A DNA stretch of 62,877 bases from Planctomycetaceae bacterium (GCA_900299185.1 OMIV01000001.1:1-62877); one strand, 5' to 3'; counted from the stretch's first letter, positions 25,903-37,112 are shown. Made by a program: numbers and translations. The notes: generated by a model from the letters alone, not told the origin.

Positions 25903-27042
25903 ATGTCGTCTGAGCTGTTTCAGTTTGTTGCCACCACCAGCTTCGGCATTGAGGCAGTTGTCGGTCGGGAGTTGCAGGCACTGGGTTATTCCGAGCAACG
26001 CGTCATCGACGGGCATGTGTTCTTCAAAGGACCATTGGAAGCCATCTGTCGAACCAACCTGTGGCTGAGGTCAGCAGAGCGAGTTGGCCTCGTGCTTGGT
26101 CAGTTTCCGGCGCGCGACTTCGGAGAGCTGTTCGACCGAACGATCGCCTTGCCGTGGGAACGCTGGCTACCCAGGGACGCCGAATTCCCCGTCAATTGCC
26201 GCTCCGTAAAGTCGATGTTGCACTCCGTGCCCGACTGCCAACGCATCGTGAAGAAGGCGATCGTCAATCGCTTGCGAGATGTCTACGACCTCGACTGGTT
26301 GCCCGAGACCGGACCGAAATACGCCGTCGAGATTTCGATGCTGAAAGACGAAGCCACGCTGACCATCGACACCACCGGACCTGGACTTCACAAGCGCGGC
26401 TATCGAACGCTCAACGCCGCAGCTCCGATTCGCGAGACGTTGGCCGCAGCTCTCGTGCAGCTCAGTGTGTGGCACAGCGGTCGTCCCTTCGCTGATCCGT
26501 GTTGTGGCAGCGGAACCATCCCGATCGAAGCCGCTTTGATCGGTCGCAACATTGCTCCGGGATTACAACGAGACTTCGCCTCGAGCCATTGGCCACAACT
26601 TAGTCGCTCGATGTGGCGAGACTTGCGCGATGAAGCTCAATCACTCATCCAACCAACCTTCGCCGAGCCACTCTGGGCATCGGATATCGACGGCAAAGTG
26701 ATCGAGCTCGCCAAGTACCACGCTCGGCAAGCGGGAGTCGCGGACTGCATTGCCTTTCAACAACGACGTTGCGAAGCCTTTGCTTCGAAGCAGCCTTACG
26801 GATGTTGGATCACAAATCCGCCCTACGGCGAACGCATCGGTGACGTTGAAGAAGTCGACCAGCTCTATCAAGACATCGGCGAAGTGTGGGAATTCTTACC
26901 GGACTGGAGCTGCTTCTTGATCACAACACATGGCGGCTTCGAGAAGTTGATCAACCGCGAAGCAACTCGGCGGCGAAAGATCTACAACGGCAAGTTGGCC
27001 TGCACCTACTACCAATTTCTCGGACCTCGCCCGCCGGAGTAG
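25903..27042 (+). CDS. THUMP-domain class I RNA methyltransferase (RlmL N-terminal/YpsC type)
   Basis: A 379-residue SAM-dependent methyltransferase. The N-terminal half is a ferredoxin-like plus THUMP RNA-binding domain (FQFVATTSFGIEAVVGREL at the start). The catalytic half has the SAM site DPCCGSGTIPIEAALI and the target-binding motif ITNPPYGERIG, which marks N2-guanine methyltransferases. Members modify 23S rRNA (m2G2445 in E. coli). It is 57 bases upstream of gcvT on the same strand, and the two may be co-transcribed. Confidence 0.9.
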   Translation: MSSELFQFVATTSFGIEAVVGRELQALGYSEQRVIDGHVFFKGPLEAICRTNLWLRSAERVGLVLGQFPARDFGELFDRTIALPWERWLPRDAEFPVNCRSVKSMLHSVPDCQRIVKKAIVNRLRDVYDLDWLPETGPKYAVEISMLKDEATLTIDTTGPGLHKRGYRTLNAAAPIRETLAAALVQLSVWHSGRPFADPCCGSGTIPIEAALIGRNIAPGLQRDFASSHWPQLSRSMWRDLRDEAQSLIQPTFAEPLWASDIDGKVIELAKYHARQAGVADCIAFQQRRCEAFASKQPYGCWITNPPYGERIGDVEEVDQLYQDIGEVWEFLPDWSCFLITTHGGFEKLINREATRRRKIYNGKLACTYYQFLGPRPPE

Positions 27043-27099
27043 TCGAGCATTCGCGCGCGGCTAAAGTTCGTCGGCAGCTCTCTTTCTCTCGCCCACACG

Positions 27100-28221
27100 A
27101 TGGACGTTCTTATGACCGAATCTGCTTCGCTCCAACAAACAGTCCTTCACGATTGGCATGTCGCTCGCGGTGCTCGCATGGTCGAGTTCGGTGGTTGGCA
27201 CATGCCAGTTCAATACTCGACGATCGTTGAAGAACATCACGCCGTGCGACGCGCAGCAGGACTCTTTGATGTCTCTCACATGGGGCGGTTGCTCTTCACC
27301 GGCCCTGATGCCTGCCGACTGCTCGATCATGTTGTGACCAACGACGTGTCGAAGCTCAGCGTCGGGCAAGTGCGATACGCCCTCGTGACCAACGAGCGAG
27401 GAACCGTGCTCGATGACGTGCTCGTCTATCGGCTGCCGTCGTCTTACTTGCTCGTCGTGAATGCTTCGAACCAAGGCAAGATCATCAGTTGGCTGGAACA
27501 GCAACTTGGCAACTTCAACGCGACGATTTCGAATCTCGCTGAGTCCCACGCCATGCTCGCTCTTCAAGGCCCGAAGTCGGTTGACGTGATGACCGCCATC
27601 GGCAGCGCGGCATCGTTGAGCTTGAAGTACTACTCCGCTCATGAAGTGCCCGTACTCGACGCGCCCGCCATCGTGAGTCGCACTGGATACACCGGTGAAG
27701 ATGGCTTCGAAATCATCCTGCCCACCGATCGAGCCATTGAGCTTGCCGATCGCCTGATGTCTGCAGGTGAGTCAGTCGGCATCGTGCCTGCGGGACTGGG
27801 CTGTCGAGATACCTTGAGACTCGAAGCTGCGATGCCGCTCTATGGGCATGAACTTACCGAAGCTATTGACCCACTGAGCGCGGGACTTCAATTCGCGGTC
27901 AAACTGCAGAAGACCGACTGCATCGGAAAAGCGGCACTTGTTGGCATTGAGCAAGCGGGAGCAAAGCGGAAGCGAGTCGGCTTGCAGCTCGCGGGCAAAC
28001 GTATCGCCCGTGAAGGTGCGATCGTTCTCAAAGATGGTCAGCCGATCGGCCAAGTGACCTCGGGAACGTTTTCTCCAACATTAGAAAAGGCGATCGCGAT
28101 GGCGTTCGTCTCCGTCGATCTCGCGCAGATCGGAGCAACGGTCGATATCGACATCCGAGGCAAAAACGAAGTGGCAACAATCGTCGCACTGCCGTTCTAC
28201 TCGCGACGCTCGAAGGCTTAA
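27100..28221 (+). CDS. gcvT: Glycine cleavage system T protein (aminomethyltransferase)
   Basis: Transfers the methylene group from aminomethyl-lipoyl H-protein to tetrahydrofolate, releasing ammonia. 373 residues, the normal size. Motifs include FGGWHMPVQYSTIVEEHHAV near the start, LFDVSHMGRLLFTGPDA, VSRTGYTGEDGFEI and GLGCRDTLRLEA. ATG 27112 (MTESASL) is an alternative start; neither has a strong ribosome binding site. gcvPB is at 5.5 kb on the other strand, so the system is split. Confidence 0.95.
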   Translation: MDVLMTESASLQQTVLHDWHVARGARMVEFGGWHMPVQYSTIVEEHHAVRRAAGLFDVSHMGRLLFTGPDACRLLDHVVTNDVSKLSVGQVRYALVTNERGTVLDDVLVYRLPSSYLLVVNASNQGKIISWLEQQLGNFNATISNLAESHAMLALQGPKSVDVMTAIGSAASLSLKYYSAHEVPVLDAPAIVSRTGYTGEDGFEIILPTDRAIELADRLMSAGESVGIVPAGLGCRDTLRLEAAMPLYGHELTEAIDPLSAGLQFAVKLQKTDCIGKAALVGIEQAGAKRKRVGLQLAGKRIAREGAIVLKDGQPIGQVTSGTFSPTLEKAIAMAFVSVDLAQIGATVDIDIRGKNEVATIVALPFYSRRSKA

Positions 28222-28261
28222 TACCCGTGCCCCAGTCTTCCTCTGACTTCAGCTCGCATTC

Positions 28262-30292
28262 ATGACCACTGCCGAAACGCTCGAACTTATTCGCGTCCGA
28301 ATTCAGTCGCACTTCCCGGTCATGTTCCTAACCACTTGGGAGGAAGACCGCTGGGAAGCGGAACTGGCGAGCCTCGCCTTGTCACTCGATCGAGGACTCG
28401 TCGTTTGGACTGCGACCGATGGACCTTCGCCCGCACCTGAAGGAGGCTCGGTAAAGAACCAGTCTCCTTTCGAGTTCCTCTCGCTCATTCGTGATTACCC
28501 GCACGAGCACGTCTTCCTTCTGAAGGACTTCCATCCATTTCTCAGCGATCCGTTGATCGTGAGGAAACTACGAGATCTCGTTCCAACTCTCGCCGAGCAA
28601 AACAAGACCCTGCTCTTCATGGGACCAGAGACTCATGTGCCAGTCGAACTGCGCCGCGATTCGGTTTCGGTCGAACTACCGCTACCGGCCATCGAAGATC
28701 TCCGGCATGAACTCCAAGAACTCCTGATTCAACGTCAACACCGCGGCGAGCTCCCACTCAAGCTGACGAAGACACAACAAGAGCGGCTGTTGAAGACAGT
28801 CCTTGGCCTGACGGCTCGGCAAGCTCGGCAATCATTGACCCGCGCTTTAACGGGTCGAACGACCATAGACGACGAGGTCTACGCGATGCTCGTCGCCGAG
28901 AAAAAACACATGGTTCAAGGCTCTGAAATGCTGGAATTTCAAGAGCTTCAAGAAGGTGTCAGTGAAATTGGCGGACTGGATGCGCTCAAGGATTGGATGG
29001 CTAAACGAGCGTTGGCATTCGGCGACGACGCCCAACGTAAAGGCATCCCAACTCCGAAAGGGGTCCTACTGCTGGGTGTGCAAGGTTGCGGAAAGAGTCT
29101 CACCGCGCGTGCTGTCGCTCGACTCCTCTGCTTCCCGCTCGTTCGACTCGATGTCGCGACGCTGCTGAGTTCCGATCGCGGCCAATCAGAGAAGAATCTC
29201 CGAGATGTATTAAACCTGATGGAGATGATCGCTCCCGCCGTCCTGTGGCTCGACGAAGTGGAAAAAGGCTTCGCCGGCGTAGACGACGAAGGCGGCGGTG
29301 GTGACTCGACAATGATCCGACTGATGGGCCGCTTCCTAACTTGGATGCAAGAAAAACCAGCACCGGTATTCGTAGTAGCAACAGCCAACTCGGTCACAGG
29401 ACTTCCGCCTGAAATGCTACGACGAGGCCGATTCGATGAACTCTTCTTCGTCGATCTACCTAATTATCACGAACGCAAATCAATTGTCGAAATCCATCTC
29501 CGCAAGAGAAAGTTCGACCCCTCACAATTTGAAATTAACCAGCTTTCGGAACGCACTGAAGGATATAGCGGTGCGGAAATCGAACAGGTTGTACTCACAG
29601 CGATGGTCGAATCATTTCATCGAAATCAGCCGCTTAGCCAAAAGGATCTTGAGGACGCCATCGATGAAACTGTCCCACTCTCAGTAACGATGGAAGAGAA
29701 AATCTTCGCTCTCCGAGAGTGGGCTCGAACTCGTTGTCGCCCAGCCACACCGGACAGTCGCGTTCTACAAATGCTCGAAGCCGAACAACGTGAGAAAGAA
29801 CAATCCGTTGGGCACTCGCTTCAATTTCTCGACGAGGAAGATTTAGCACAATCAGAGAACGATGATAATGTTCCCAGTTGGCGAGATAGCGCACGCGACG
29901 GCGATCTCCAAACAGCGATATTCGAATATGTGTCCGAGTTGGGCTCAGTAACCTTCCGAAAACTCCAATCAGACTTTGCCGACATATCAGATACCTCGGG
30001 CGAATTTGGAGTCGCTCTACGCCACGATCCACACATCGTGTTATGGCTCGGGCTAAGCAGCGATGCCTCTTCTGCAATATCTCGACTTATAACCGATCAC
30101 AAGATTTTCGCCGTCCCAATCGAGCCAACGACAACAGAGAACACACCGCTGAGCCGTATCCCTCGATTACCCGGACTTCCCGATTCAAGAGTCTCTAAGC
30201 CCTGCTGGTTCTCGGTCGAATTAACAACGCGCGTACCGAAAGACCTCGACGATCGGCTCACAAGAGTCGCTCGCATGCGCCTGAATCGATAA
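28262..30292 (+). CDS. Ycf46-like AAA ATPase with an extra C-terminal region
   Basis: A 676-residue AAA protein. The N-terminal 230 residues match Ycf46-type proteins (start MTTAETLELIRVRIQSHFPV). The AAA module has Walker A GVQGCGKSLTARAV at about 272, Walker B AVLWLDEVEKGFAG at about 326, and sensor/arginine-finger segment MLRRGRFDELFFVDLP. Typical Ycf46 proteins end near residue 500; here about 170 more residues follow, acidic at first (SLQFLDEEDLAQSENDD), then a possible winged helix (AIFEYVSELGSVTFRKLQSD). The 3' half of the gene is visibly AT-richer than the 5' half. It is 40 bases after gcvT and 63 bases before the ABC permease. The function of the family is not settled. Confidence 0.82.
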   Translation: MTTAETLELIRVRIQSHFPVMFLTTWEEDRWEAELASLALSLDRGLVVWTATDGPSPAPEGGSVKNQSPFEFLSLIRDYPHEHVFLLKDFHPFLSDPLIVRKLRDLVPTLAEQNKTLLFMGPETHVPVELRRDSVSVELPLPAIEDLRHELQELLIQRQHRGELPLKLTKTQQERLLKTVLGLTARQARQSLTRALTGRTTIDDEVYAMLVAEKKHMVQGSEMLEFQELQEGVSEIGGLDALKDWMAKRALAFGDDAQRKGIPTPKGVLLLGVQGCGKSLTARAVARLLCFPLVRLDVATLLSSDRGQSEKNLRDVLNLMEMIAPAVLWLDEVEKGFAGVDDEGGGGDSTMIRLMGRFLTWMQEKPAPVFVVATANSVTGLPPEMLRRGRFDELFFVDLPNYHERKSIVEIHLRKRKFDPSQFEINQLSERTEGYSGAEIEQVVLTAMVESFHRNQPLSQKDLEDAIDETVPLSVTMEEKIFALREWARTRCRPATPDSRVLQMLEAEQREKEQSVGHSLQFLDEEDLAQSENDDNVPSWRDSARDGDLQTAIFEYVSELGSVTFRKLQSDFADISDTSGEFGVALRHDPHIVLWLGLSSDASSAISRLITDHKIFAVPIEPTTTENTPLSRIPRLPGLPDSRVSKPCWFSVELTTRVPKDLDDRLTRVARMRLNR

Positions 30293-30355
30293 AGACCAAA
30301 ACCCACGACACAGTAAATCGAATTGCCAAACTCATAAGACGAAGAAGAAAAAGCC

Positions 30356-32008
30356 GTGCTAAACGCTCTCATTTATCGAGAATTATCCTCACTTCTTCGG
30401 GACCGCCGATTACTAATCGGCATCCTTGCGACTTCTGCACTTCTCATGTTGCTCGTCGCTATTCGGTGGCCAACGGATTCCCAGATAGCCCTTTCCGGTG
30501 AACGATCACAACAAGTATTTCGACTCGTCAGCGTCGGACTACTCATCATCCTCTTGCTACTCCTACCAATTGTTCCCGCAACAAGCCTAGTTCGAGAAAA
30601 AGAACAGGGCACACTAGCCCTTCTGCTCAACACACCACTTGGTCCGTGGCGCATCTACTTTGCCAAACTCATCGCAACTCAAGGGATAGCCCTACTACTA
30701 CTCAGCCTAAGCCTTCCCGCAACCGGGGCCTGCTACGCAATGGGTGGCTTGTCGCTCCGTGATCTCGCCGGCGTCTATTTGCTTTTCGCAATCGTCTCGT
30801 TGTTCTATGCAGCAATAGGACTGTTAATCAGCCTAATGGCACCCACCATAGACGCAGCAATCAAATGGACGTATTCGGCCATTCTGCTTTTAACGACCCT
30901 CTCGCAAATTCCGCACTACTTCTTTCAAGGGACCGACAGCGTAATGGCTGATATTGGCGAATTACTTAGATCCCTTTCACCATTTGCTGCACTCATGCCC
31001 CTAGTAGGTGTTGGAGACATCGGCGGGCAAGGATTGATTGCTGCATCCATTACCAATGACTTCATGTTCCAGTCAGTTTTACTGACGAGTATCACGGCAT
31101 TGTTCACAATTGCTCGCATCAATCATCGCATATTCGACCAGAACAGAGCAGCAGGAACAATTAGCGACGACCAAGGCACGGCAGTTCGCGCTGCAAGGAG
31201 AATCTTTTTCTTGGTCGATCCACAACGGCGATCCTCCGCAATTCCGAGATTCCTTAACCCAATCATGGTCAAGGAATTCCGCTGTCGCCGATTTGGGAGA
31301 CTGCATTGGTTGCTTCGAATCGTGGCGTTCTTTGCGGTGACGTCGCTCGGACTAACCTATGCAACGACTGCCGGCGCCTTAGATTGGGGCGTTGAAACGA
31401 TTGGGACAATCTTAGTCATCATGCAAATGTCACTTATCATTCTTATTACTCCAAGCTTGTCAGCCGGTCTCATTAGCAGCGAAAGAGAAACTCGCAACTG
31501 GCAACTCCTTCAGACGACTCCGTTATCAATTTGGAGGATCGCCATCGGAAAAATTGAGAGTGTGGCCATTCCATTGATAATTATTCTTGGAGCAACCCTA
31601 CCTGGCTATGCCGTAATGATCTACATCGAACCGGGTCTCGAACTCCAGGTCAAACGAGTTATTGCGTGCATGCTCGGTACAGAGTTTTTTTCAATGCTGA
31701 TGAGTCTTGGAATCGGAAGTCAGTTCAAGAGAGCTTCTGTTGCGACAGCAACAGCATATGCAGCGCTACTAGGCGTCAGCGTCATACCTCTACTTTTCTG
31801 GCTCGCCCAAGATGCTCCGTTCGGACACCAAACAGTCGAACGGATCCTCATGCTCGACCCAATTGCCGCTACCCTAACCGTGATAAATGCACCGGGTTTC
31901 ACATCGTACCAATTGATTCCCGGAAACTGGATTTTCTTAGTGGCGGCTTCGTTCGCTGCAATTTTGGCACTCTCAACGAAACTAATTCTGATATCAAAGC
32001 CTACCTAA
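30356..32008 (+). CDS. ABC-2-type transporter permease, internally duplicated
   Basis: A 550-residue integral membrane protein starting at GTG 30356. Each half contains an ABC-2 permease unit with the same cytoplasmic coupling segment: TSLVREKEQGTLALLLNTPL then WRIYFAKLIA near residue 80, and ISSERETRNWQLLQTTPL then WRIAIGKIES near residue 385. About six membrane helices per half are visible. The fusion would provide a full pore in one chain. No ABC ATPase is next to it, so it must use one encoded elsewhere. The whole gene is AT-richer than the surrounding genes. Confidence 0.82.
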   Translation: MLNALIYRELSSLLRDRRLLIGILATSALLMLLVAIRWPTDSQIALSGERSQQVFRLVSVGLLIILLLLLPIVPATSLVREKEQGTLALLLNTPLGPWRIYFAKLIATQGIALLLLSLSLPATGACYAMGGLSLRDLAGVYLLFAIVSLFYAAIGLLISLMAPTIDAAIKWTYSAILLLTTLSQIPHYFFQGTDSVMADIGELLRSLSPFAALMPLVGVGDIGGQGLIAASITNDFMFQSVLLTSITALFTIARINHRIFDQNRAAGTISDDQGTAVRAARRIFFLVDPQRRSSAIPRFLNPIMVKEFRCRRFGRLHWLLRIVAFFAVTSLGLTYATTAGALDWGVETIGTILVIMQMSLIILITPSLSAGLISSERETRNWQLLQTTPLSIWRIAIGKIESVAIPLIIILGATLPGYAVMIYIEPGLELQVKRVIACMLGTEFFSMLMSLGIGSQFKRASVATATAYAALLGVSVIPLLFWLAQDAPFGHQTVERILMLDPIAATLTVINAPGFTSYQLIPGNWIFLVAASFAAILALSTKLILISKPT

Positions 32009-32912
32009 CAGCCTAATGAAAATGGTTGTCGATCAGAGTAGGACGAAATCTGGTTGGGCGACGATTGGGGGATGCGAGTGAGGCTTGGCACGAGACTGCG
32101 GCAAGGCGATGGTACATCGGAAACTAGAGCGTCAGCCAGAACTTTGGTTGCTTACGTCGAATGCGACTCGGATCCTGGCGTACACGAGCGAGAACCCAGT
32201 GGATCTTGATACGGAGTTGATTGTCTCTGCAGAGATTTTTGGTACCGACGAAGCCTTCTTCGGGACATTTGAGTGCACGCTGCATTGAGCAATCGAGAGG
32301 CTGACTTAAGTTGATGACCAGTTGGGTTGCCGGGACGTGGTGGCAGAGAAGGTTTTCTGGAAGATGAGAGGCTGCCGGTCATCACCCAGATGCGCGAGGG
32401 TCGGCGAACCTAATTCTCAGAACTTCTTTCTTCCCGAGGTTGCACGCGGGCTGATAAGTCTGCGGAGGAAGTTGATGCCTATCGAGCGAATCACCGTCGT
32501 GTCGCTGGCGAACGTGGCAATCGCCTTCTGCATGCTTGCGGGAAAATCGTGTAACGGACCTTCGCCCGCACCTGCGAAAAGGAGTGGCGGTCGCCGGGCA
32601 TAGGTGCGAGGCGTCGTGGAATTCCAAAAGCGTTACTTGATACTGACCGAGTCATACTATTTGGGAACGAGCCTCAAAACCCAGAGCGTTCTCGCTCGTC
32701 TCGGGGTTTCGTCTGCACTGAGGGAACTCCGAGCCGCGTTCATCTTTAGCCTGCAGTCCATTCTCGCAGATTGCAGCTCAGGACATGACTTCAGGCGCTT
32801 GGGGCGCTCAGATTTGATTCGGCCTCAGTTTTCAAGTAGCACCGCCTAGTCATCACAAGGAATTAGCACGGCACCTATTTGCGCAGATGCGAAACCATGC
32901 TTCGGAGGGCAA
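32009..32912. other. About 900 bases with no convincing gene
   Basis: Several open stretches of 60-90 codons exist on both strands (for example 32085-32288 and 32604-32849), but none has a recognisable domain, a good ribosome binding site or coherent composition. It may be decayed coding sequence. The likely true 3' end of the FtsB-like gene reaches into it to 32875. Confidence 0.5.
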
Positions 32913-33500
32913 CTAGCGATAGCGCGAAGCCAATGAGGACGCTCCATCGCAGATCGATGACCAACCGGATGAGAACGACGATGACTCAGAAGGTTGGAAG
33001 AACGTGAAGGCAATTAACACTAGCGAGGCAGCCACGGTGAGCGACGTTGTGCGAAGCTTTGAGTTCTCGGCAAAGGTTGATAGCAAGGGGAAGTACCAGG
33101 CTCGCGAGACTTCAGTGGTGTGTGGCCGTTGTTGAGTGATGCGGCTCTGCAGAGTGAGGTCCGAACTGAGCGATAGTCGCTCTTCCCCAGGTCTCGTGGC
33201 GTCGAGATCGATACGAGCGAGTTCATTCATCAGTTGGGGGTCTCGTTCCAGCGCGGTGACAACCTTCTTCACTTCGTCGACTTGCTGCTCGAGGTTCACC
33301 AACTGCGATTGGGTTTTCAGAAAGTCAGCTCGCAGCTTCTCCCAAACCAGTGCCTTCGGAGAGAGCGCGACCGCCGCATACAGACCGAGTGCCAGCAGCA
33401 ATTGCCCCCAAAACAACAGTGACGAAATCCATTCGATCGCTCGCGGTTCGATGCGGTCGTCGAGAGCTTGTGTTGTGTGAGTCGTGCGAGTTGCAGGCAT
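32913..33500 (-). CDS. FtsB/DivIC-like septum formation initiator protein, C-terminus probably frameshifted
   Basis: A 195-residue membrane protein. One helix at residues 27-47 (LLFWGQLLLALGLYAAVAL) is followed by a coiled coil (FLKTQSQLVNLEQQVDEVKK) and a D-P-x-L-M-N-E-L-A-R segment, like FtsB/DivIC proteins. A second hydrophobic stretch (LTVAASLVLIAFTFF) comes near residue 165. After that the frame turns Ser-rich. The next frame over, from 32982 to a TAG at 32875, instead encodes IVVLIRLVIDLRW then SVLIGFALSLVALRSMV, a clear membrane helix. A one-base slip near 32983-32990 is likely. It lies downstream of eno on the same strand, the synteny of eno-ftsB in other bacteria. Confidence 0.65.
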   Translation of the reverse strand: MPATRTTHTTQALDDRIEPRAIEWISSLLFWGQLLLALGLYAAVALSPKALVWEKLRADFLKTQSQLVNLEQQVDEVKKVVTALERDPQLMNELARIDLDATRPGEERLSLSSDLTLQSRITQQRPHTTEVSRAWYFPLLSTFAENSKLRTTSLTVAASLVLIAFTFFQPSESSSFSSGWSSICDGASSLASRYR

Positions 33501-33689
33501 AGGCGAAGGCTCATCCAGCGTTCTAGGAAGGTCGATCGACGAATCAAAATCCTTGAACCGCTCATCGAGGCTGATGAAACGCTAATCAGAAAAGAAGGCA
33601 CGAACGACGTTCGTCCGATCTTTATCAGCGTTCATCAGCGGTTCAAAATTGTTTTCGCTTCGACCTCCACGGATTGATTATCGGAAGAG

Positions 33690-33728
33690 CGAAAACGAAA
33701 ACGGCCCGGCTGTTGGCAGCCGGGCCGT
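33690..33728 (-). terminator. Intrinsic terminator of enolase
   Basis: Perfect 12-base arms (ACGGCCCGGCTG and its complement at 33701-33712 and 33717-33728) with a 4-base loop are followed on the minus strand by TTTTCGTTTTCG. It lies 57 bases after the eno stop codon, and separates eno from the FtsB-like gene. Confidence 0.88.
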
Positions 33729-33784
33729 CGGAGTTTCAGGCGTTGTTGCGAACGCTGTTAGGACAGCGATCGGTCGGGCACGAA

Positions 33785-35352
<1,568 letters not shown>

Positions 35353-35726
35353 GGCGATTACTCCTGTTTTCAGATTGGATGATGGATGGACTGTTTGAGG
35401 GCAGTTCACAGTCTTCTCATGGAACGAACTGGTCCTCAGCAGTCGCGGTGAAACGAAGTTGAAGCGACGCCTTAGTAAGCTGATAGCCGCTGCTTCGTGG
35501 TCGAGGCGGCTAGCAAGAAGCTCGAATTTGTGGATCGAGCCACGACGGTCGGCACGCCTTTGAGAGGCTCGTCGCAAGGAGAGTGACGGCCACTTTCAGC
35601 GTTTGAGGGCCGCAGCGCGGGGCGTGTTTTCGTAGTGGGCCAGCGCTTTGTCAAGGAGTGCCACAACCCCTAAAAGGCCGCTCAAATTCGGCGTTTGCAC
35701 CGTTCAACAACACTAGGAAAGTCGTG
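35353..35726. other. Intergenic region between divergent genes
   Basis: About 374 bases between the Lys/Ala-tailed gene (minus) and the DUF1080 lipoprotein (plus). No gene, hairpin terminator or defined operator was recognised; promoters for both genes are expected here. Confidence 0.45.
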
Positions 35727-37112
35727 ATGCAACGAGTCATTCCGCGTTCGTCAGTTTCGTCTTTGTGGAGGCCCGCTCGGTCCGTGGCGAGCTGCTTGTT
35801 GGCTCTCACCGCGACCTTCTCGGTCGGGTGTGGAGGACCGGCTCCGGCCCCTGCTCCCGGCCCCAGCGGTCCGGCAACAGAGTCATCCACTGCGACAGCA
35901 ATGGCTCAGCCGGATGCGTCGAGCCCTGCCGCTGCGACCGACGCGGCGACGGCGAAGTCAGAAAGCAAACCGGTCGACACGAAGTTCAAATCCGAGCCCA
36001 AGATTTGGCTGACGGCTGACGAAGTTCGCGACGGATGGGTGCAACTCTTCGATGGCCAAACTCTGTTTGGTTGGAAGGCCAACAACGACGTCGATTGGCA
36101 TGTGACTGAAGACGGATTGATCGAAGCCAGTCAGGGCCCAGCCGGGTTGCTCAATACGACGGTGCCCTTCCAAGACTACGAATTCAAATGCGAGTACTGG
36201 ATCGAGAAGGCTGCCAATAGCGGTGTCTTCTTGCGGACGGTTGAGACTCCGAAGGATCCGGCGGCGGATTGTTATGAACTCAACATGTGGGATGCAGCTC
36301 CGGAGTTCAAAACGGCGAGCCTCGTTAAGCGTGTGAAGCCGACCAAAGAAGTCACCGGTGAAGAAGTTTGGAAAACACTGTGGGTGAAAGTCGAAGGCCC
36401 GCGCATCACGGCGAAGTTCGATGGCGAAGAAGTGCTCGACTACACCGATGAGTCGCCGACTCGACCGAAGACTGGCTTCATTGGTCTGCAGAAGAACTCG
36501 GGCAAAGTTCGCTTCAAGAACATCGCTCTCAAGCCGCTCGGCGCGAAGCCGCTCTTCAATGGGAATGATCTCTCTGGTTGGAAGACGGTCGATGGTTCGA
36601 AGTCGGAGTTCTCGGTCGTTGATGGAGCGATTCAGGTGAAGAACGGACCCGGCTTTTTGCAGTCCGAGGGCTCGTGGTCCGACTTCGTTTTGCAGTTCGA
36701 AGCCAAGACCAACGGCGAGGCACTTAACAGCGGCGTCTTCTTCCGGCTCATTCCGGGAACAAAGGACGCTCCTTCCAACGGCTATGAGTACCAAGTCCAA
36801 AACGGTTTCAAAGATGGCGACCGCAGCAAGCCAGCCGATTCTGGCTCGGGTGCGATCTTCCGCCGTACTCAAGCGCGGTGGGTCGTTGCGAATGATCGCG
36901 AGTGGTTCACGGCGACATTGGTGGCGCACGGAGCGCACTTCGCCAGTTGGATCAATGGAGTTCAAGTGACCGACTGGGAGGACGATCGCCCTGCCGATCC
37001 GAATCCTCGCAAAGGCAAGAAGCTGGAAGCCGGGCCAATCAGTCTGCAAGGGCATGATCCAACTACCGACTTGCAGTTCCGAAACATCCGAGTTGCCGGT
37101 GAGTCCAAGTAG
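35727..37112 (+). CDS. Lipoprotein with two DUF1080 (3-keto-disaccharide hydrolase-type, LamG-like) domains
   Basis: A 461-residue protein. A lipobox (LLALTATFSVGCGG) follows a basic N-terminus, then a Pro/Ala-rich linker. The first DUF1080 domain (about 95-270) begins GWVQLFDGQTLFGWKANND and includes CEYWIEKAANSGVFLRT. The second (about 275-460) begins KPLFNGNDLSGWKTVDG and includes EALNSGVFFRLIPG. Domains of this family bind or hydrolyse modified sugars. ATG 35727 has AGGAAAG about 7 bases upstream; the open frame upstream lacks a signal. A sulfatase follows 63 bases downstream, so the two may act on the same glycan. Confidence 0.9.
   Translation: MQRVIPRSSVSSLWRPARSVASCLLALTATFSVGCGGPAPAPAPGPSGPATESSTATAMAQPDASSPAAATDAATAKSESKPVDTKFKSEPKIWLTADEVRDGWVQLFDGQTLFGWKANNDVDWHVTEDGLIEASQGPAGLLNTTVPFQDYEFKCEYWIEKAANSGVFLRTVETPKDPAADCYELNMWDAAPEFKTASLVKRVKPTKEVTGEEVWKTLWVKVEGPRITAKFDGEEVLDYTDESPTRPKTGFIGLQKNSGKVRFKNIALKPLGAKPLFNGNDLSGWKTVDGSKSEFSVVDGAIQVKNGPGFLQSEGSWSDFVLQFEAKTNGEALNSGVFFRLIPGTKDAPSNGYEYQVQNGFKDGDRSKPADSGSGAIFRRTQARWVVANDREWFTATLVAHGAHFASWINGVQVTDWEDDRPADPNPRKGKKLEAGPISLQGHDPTTDLQFRNIRVAGESK

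Noticed and set aside
26886-27230. A 114-codon + strand frame across the methyltransferase-gcvT junction
   Set aside because: It overlaps two well-supported genes and its translation has no domain.
32558-32577. A 19-base identity between the gap near 32.56 kb and the Ycf46-like gene near 28.43 kb (encoding GPSPAP)
   Set aside because: Short, isolated and in a low-complexity Pro/Ala context; flanks do not match, so no duplication is supported.
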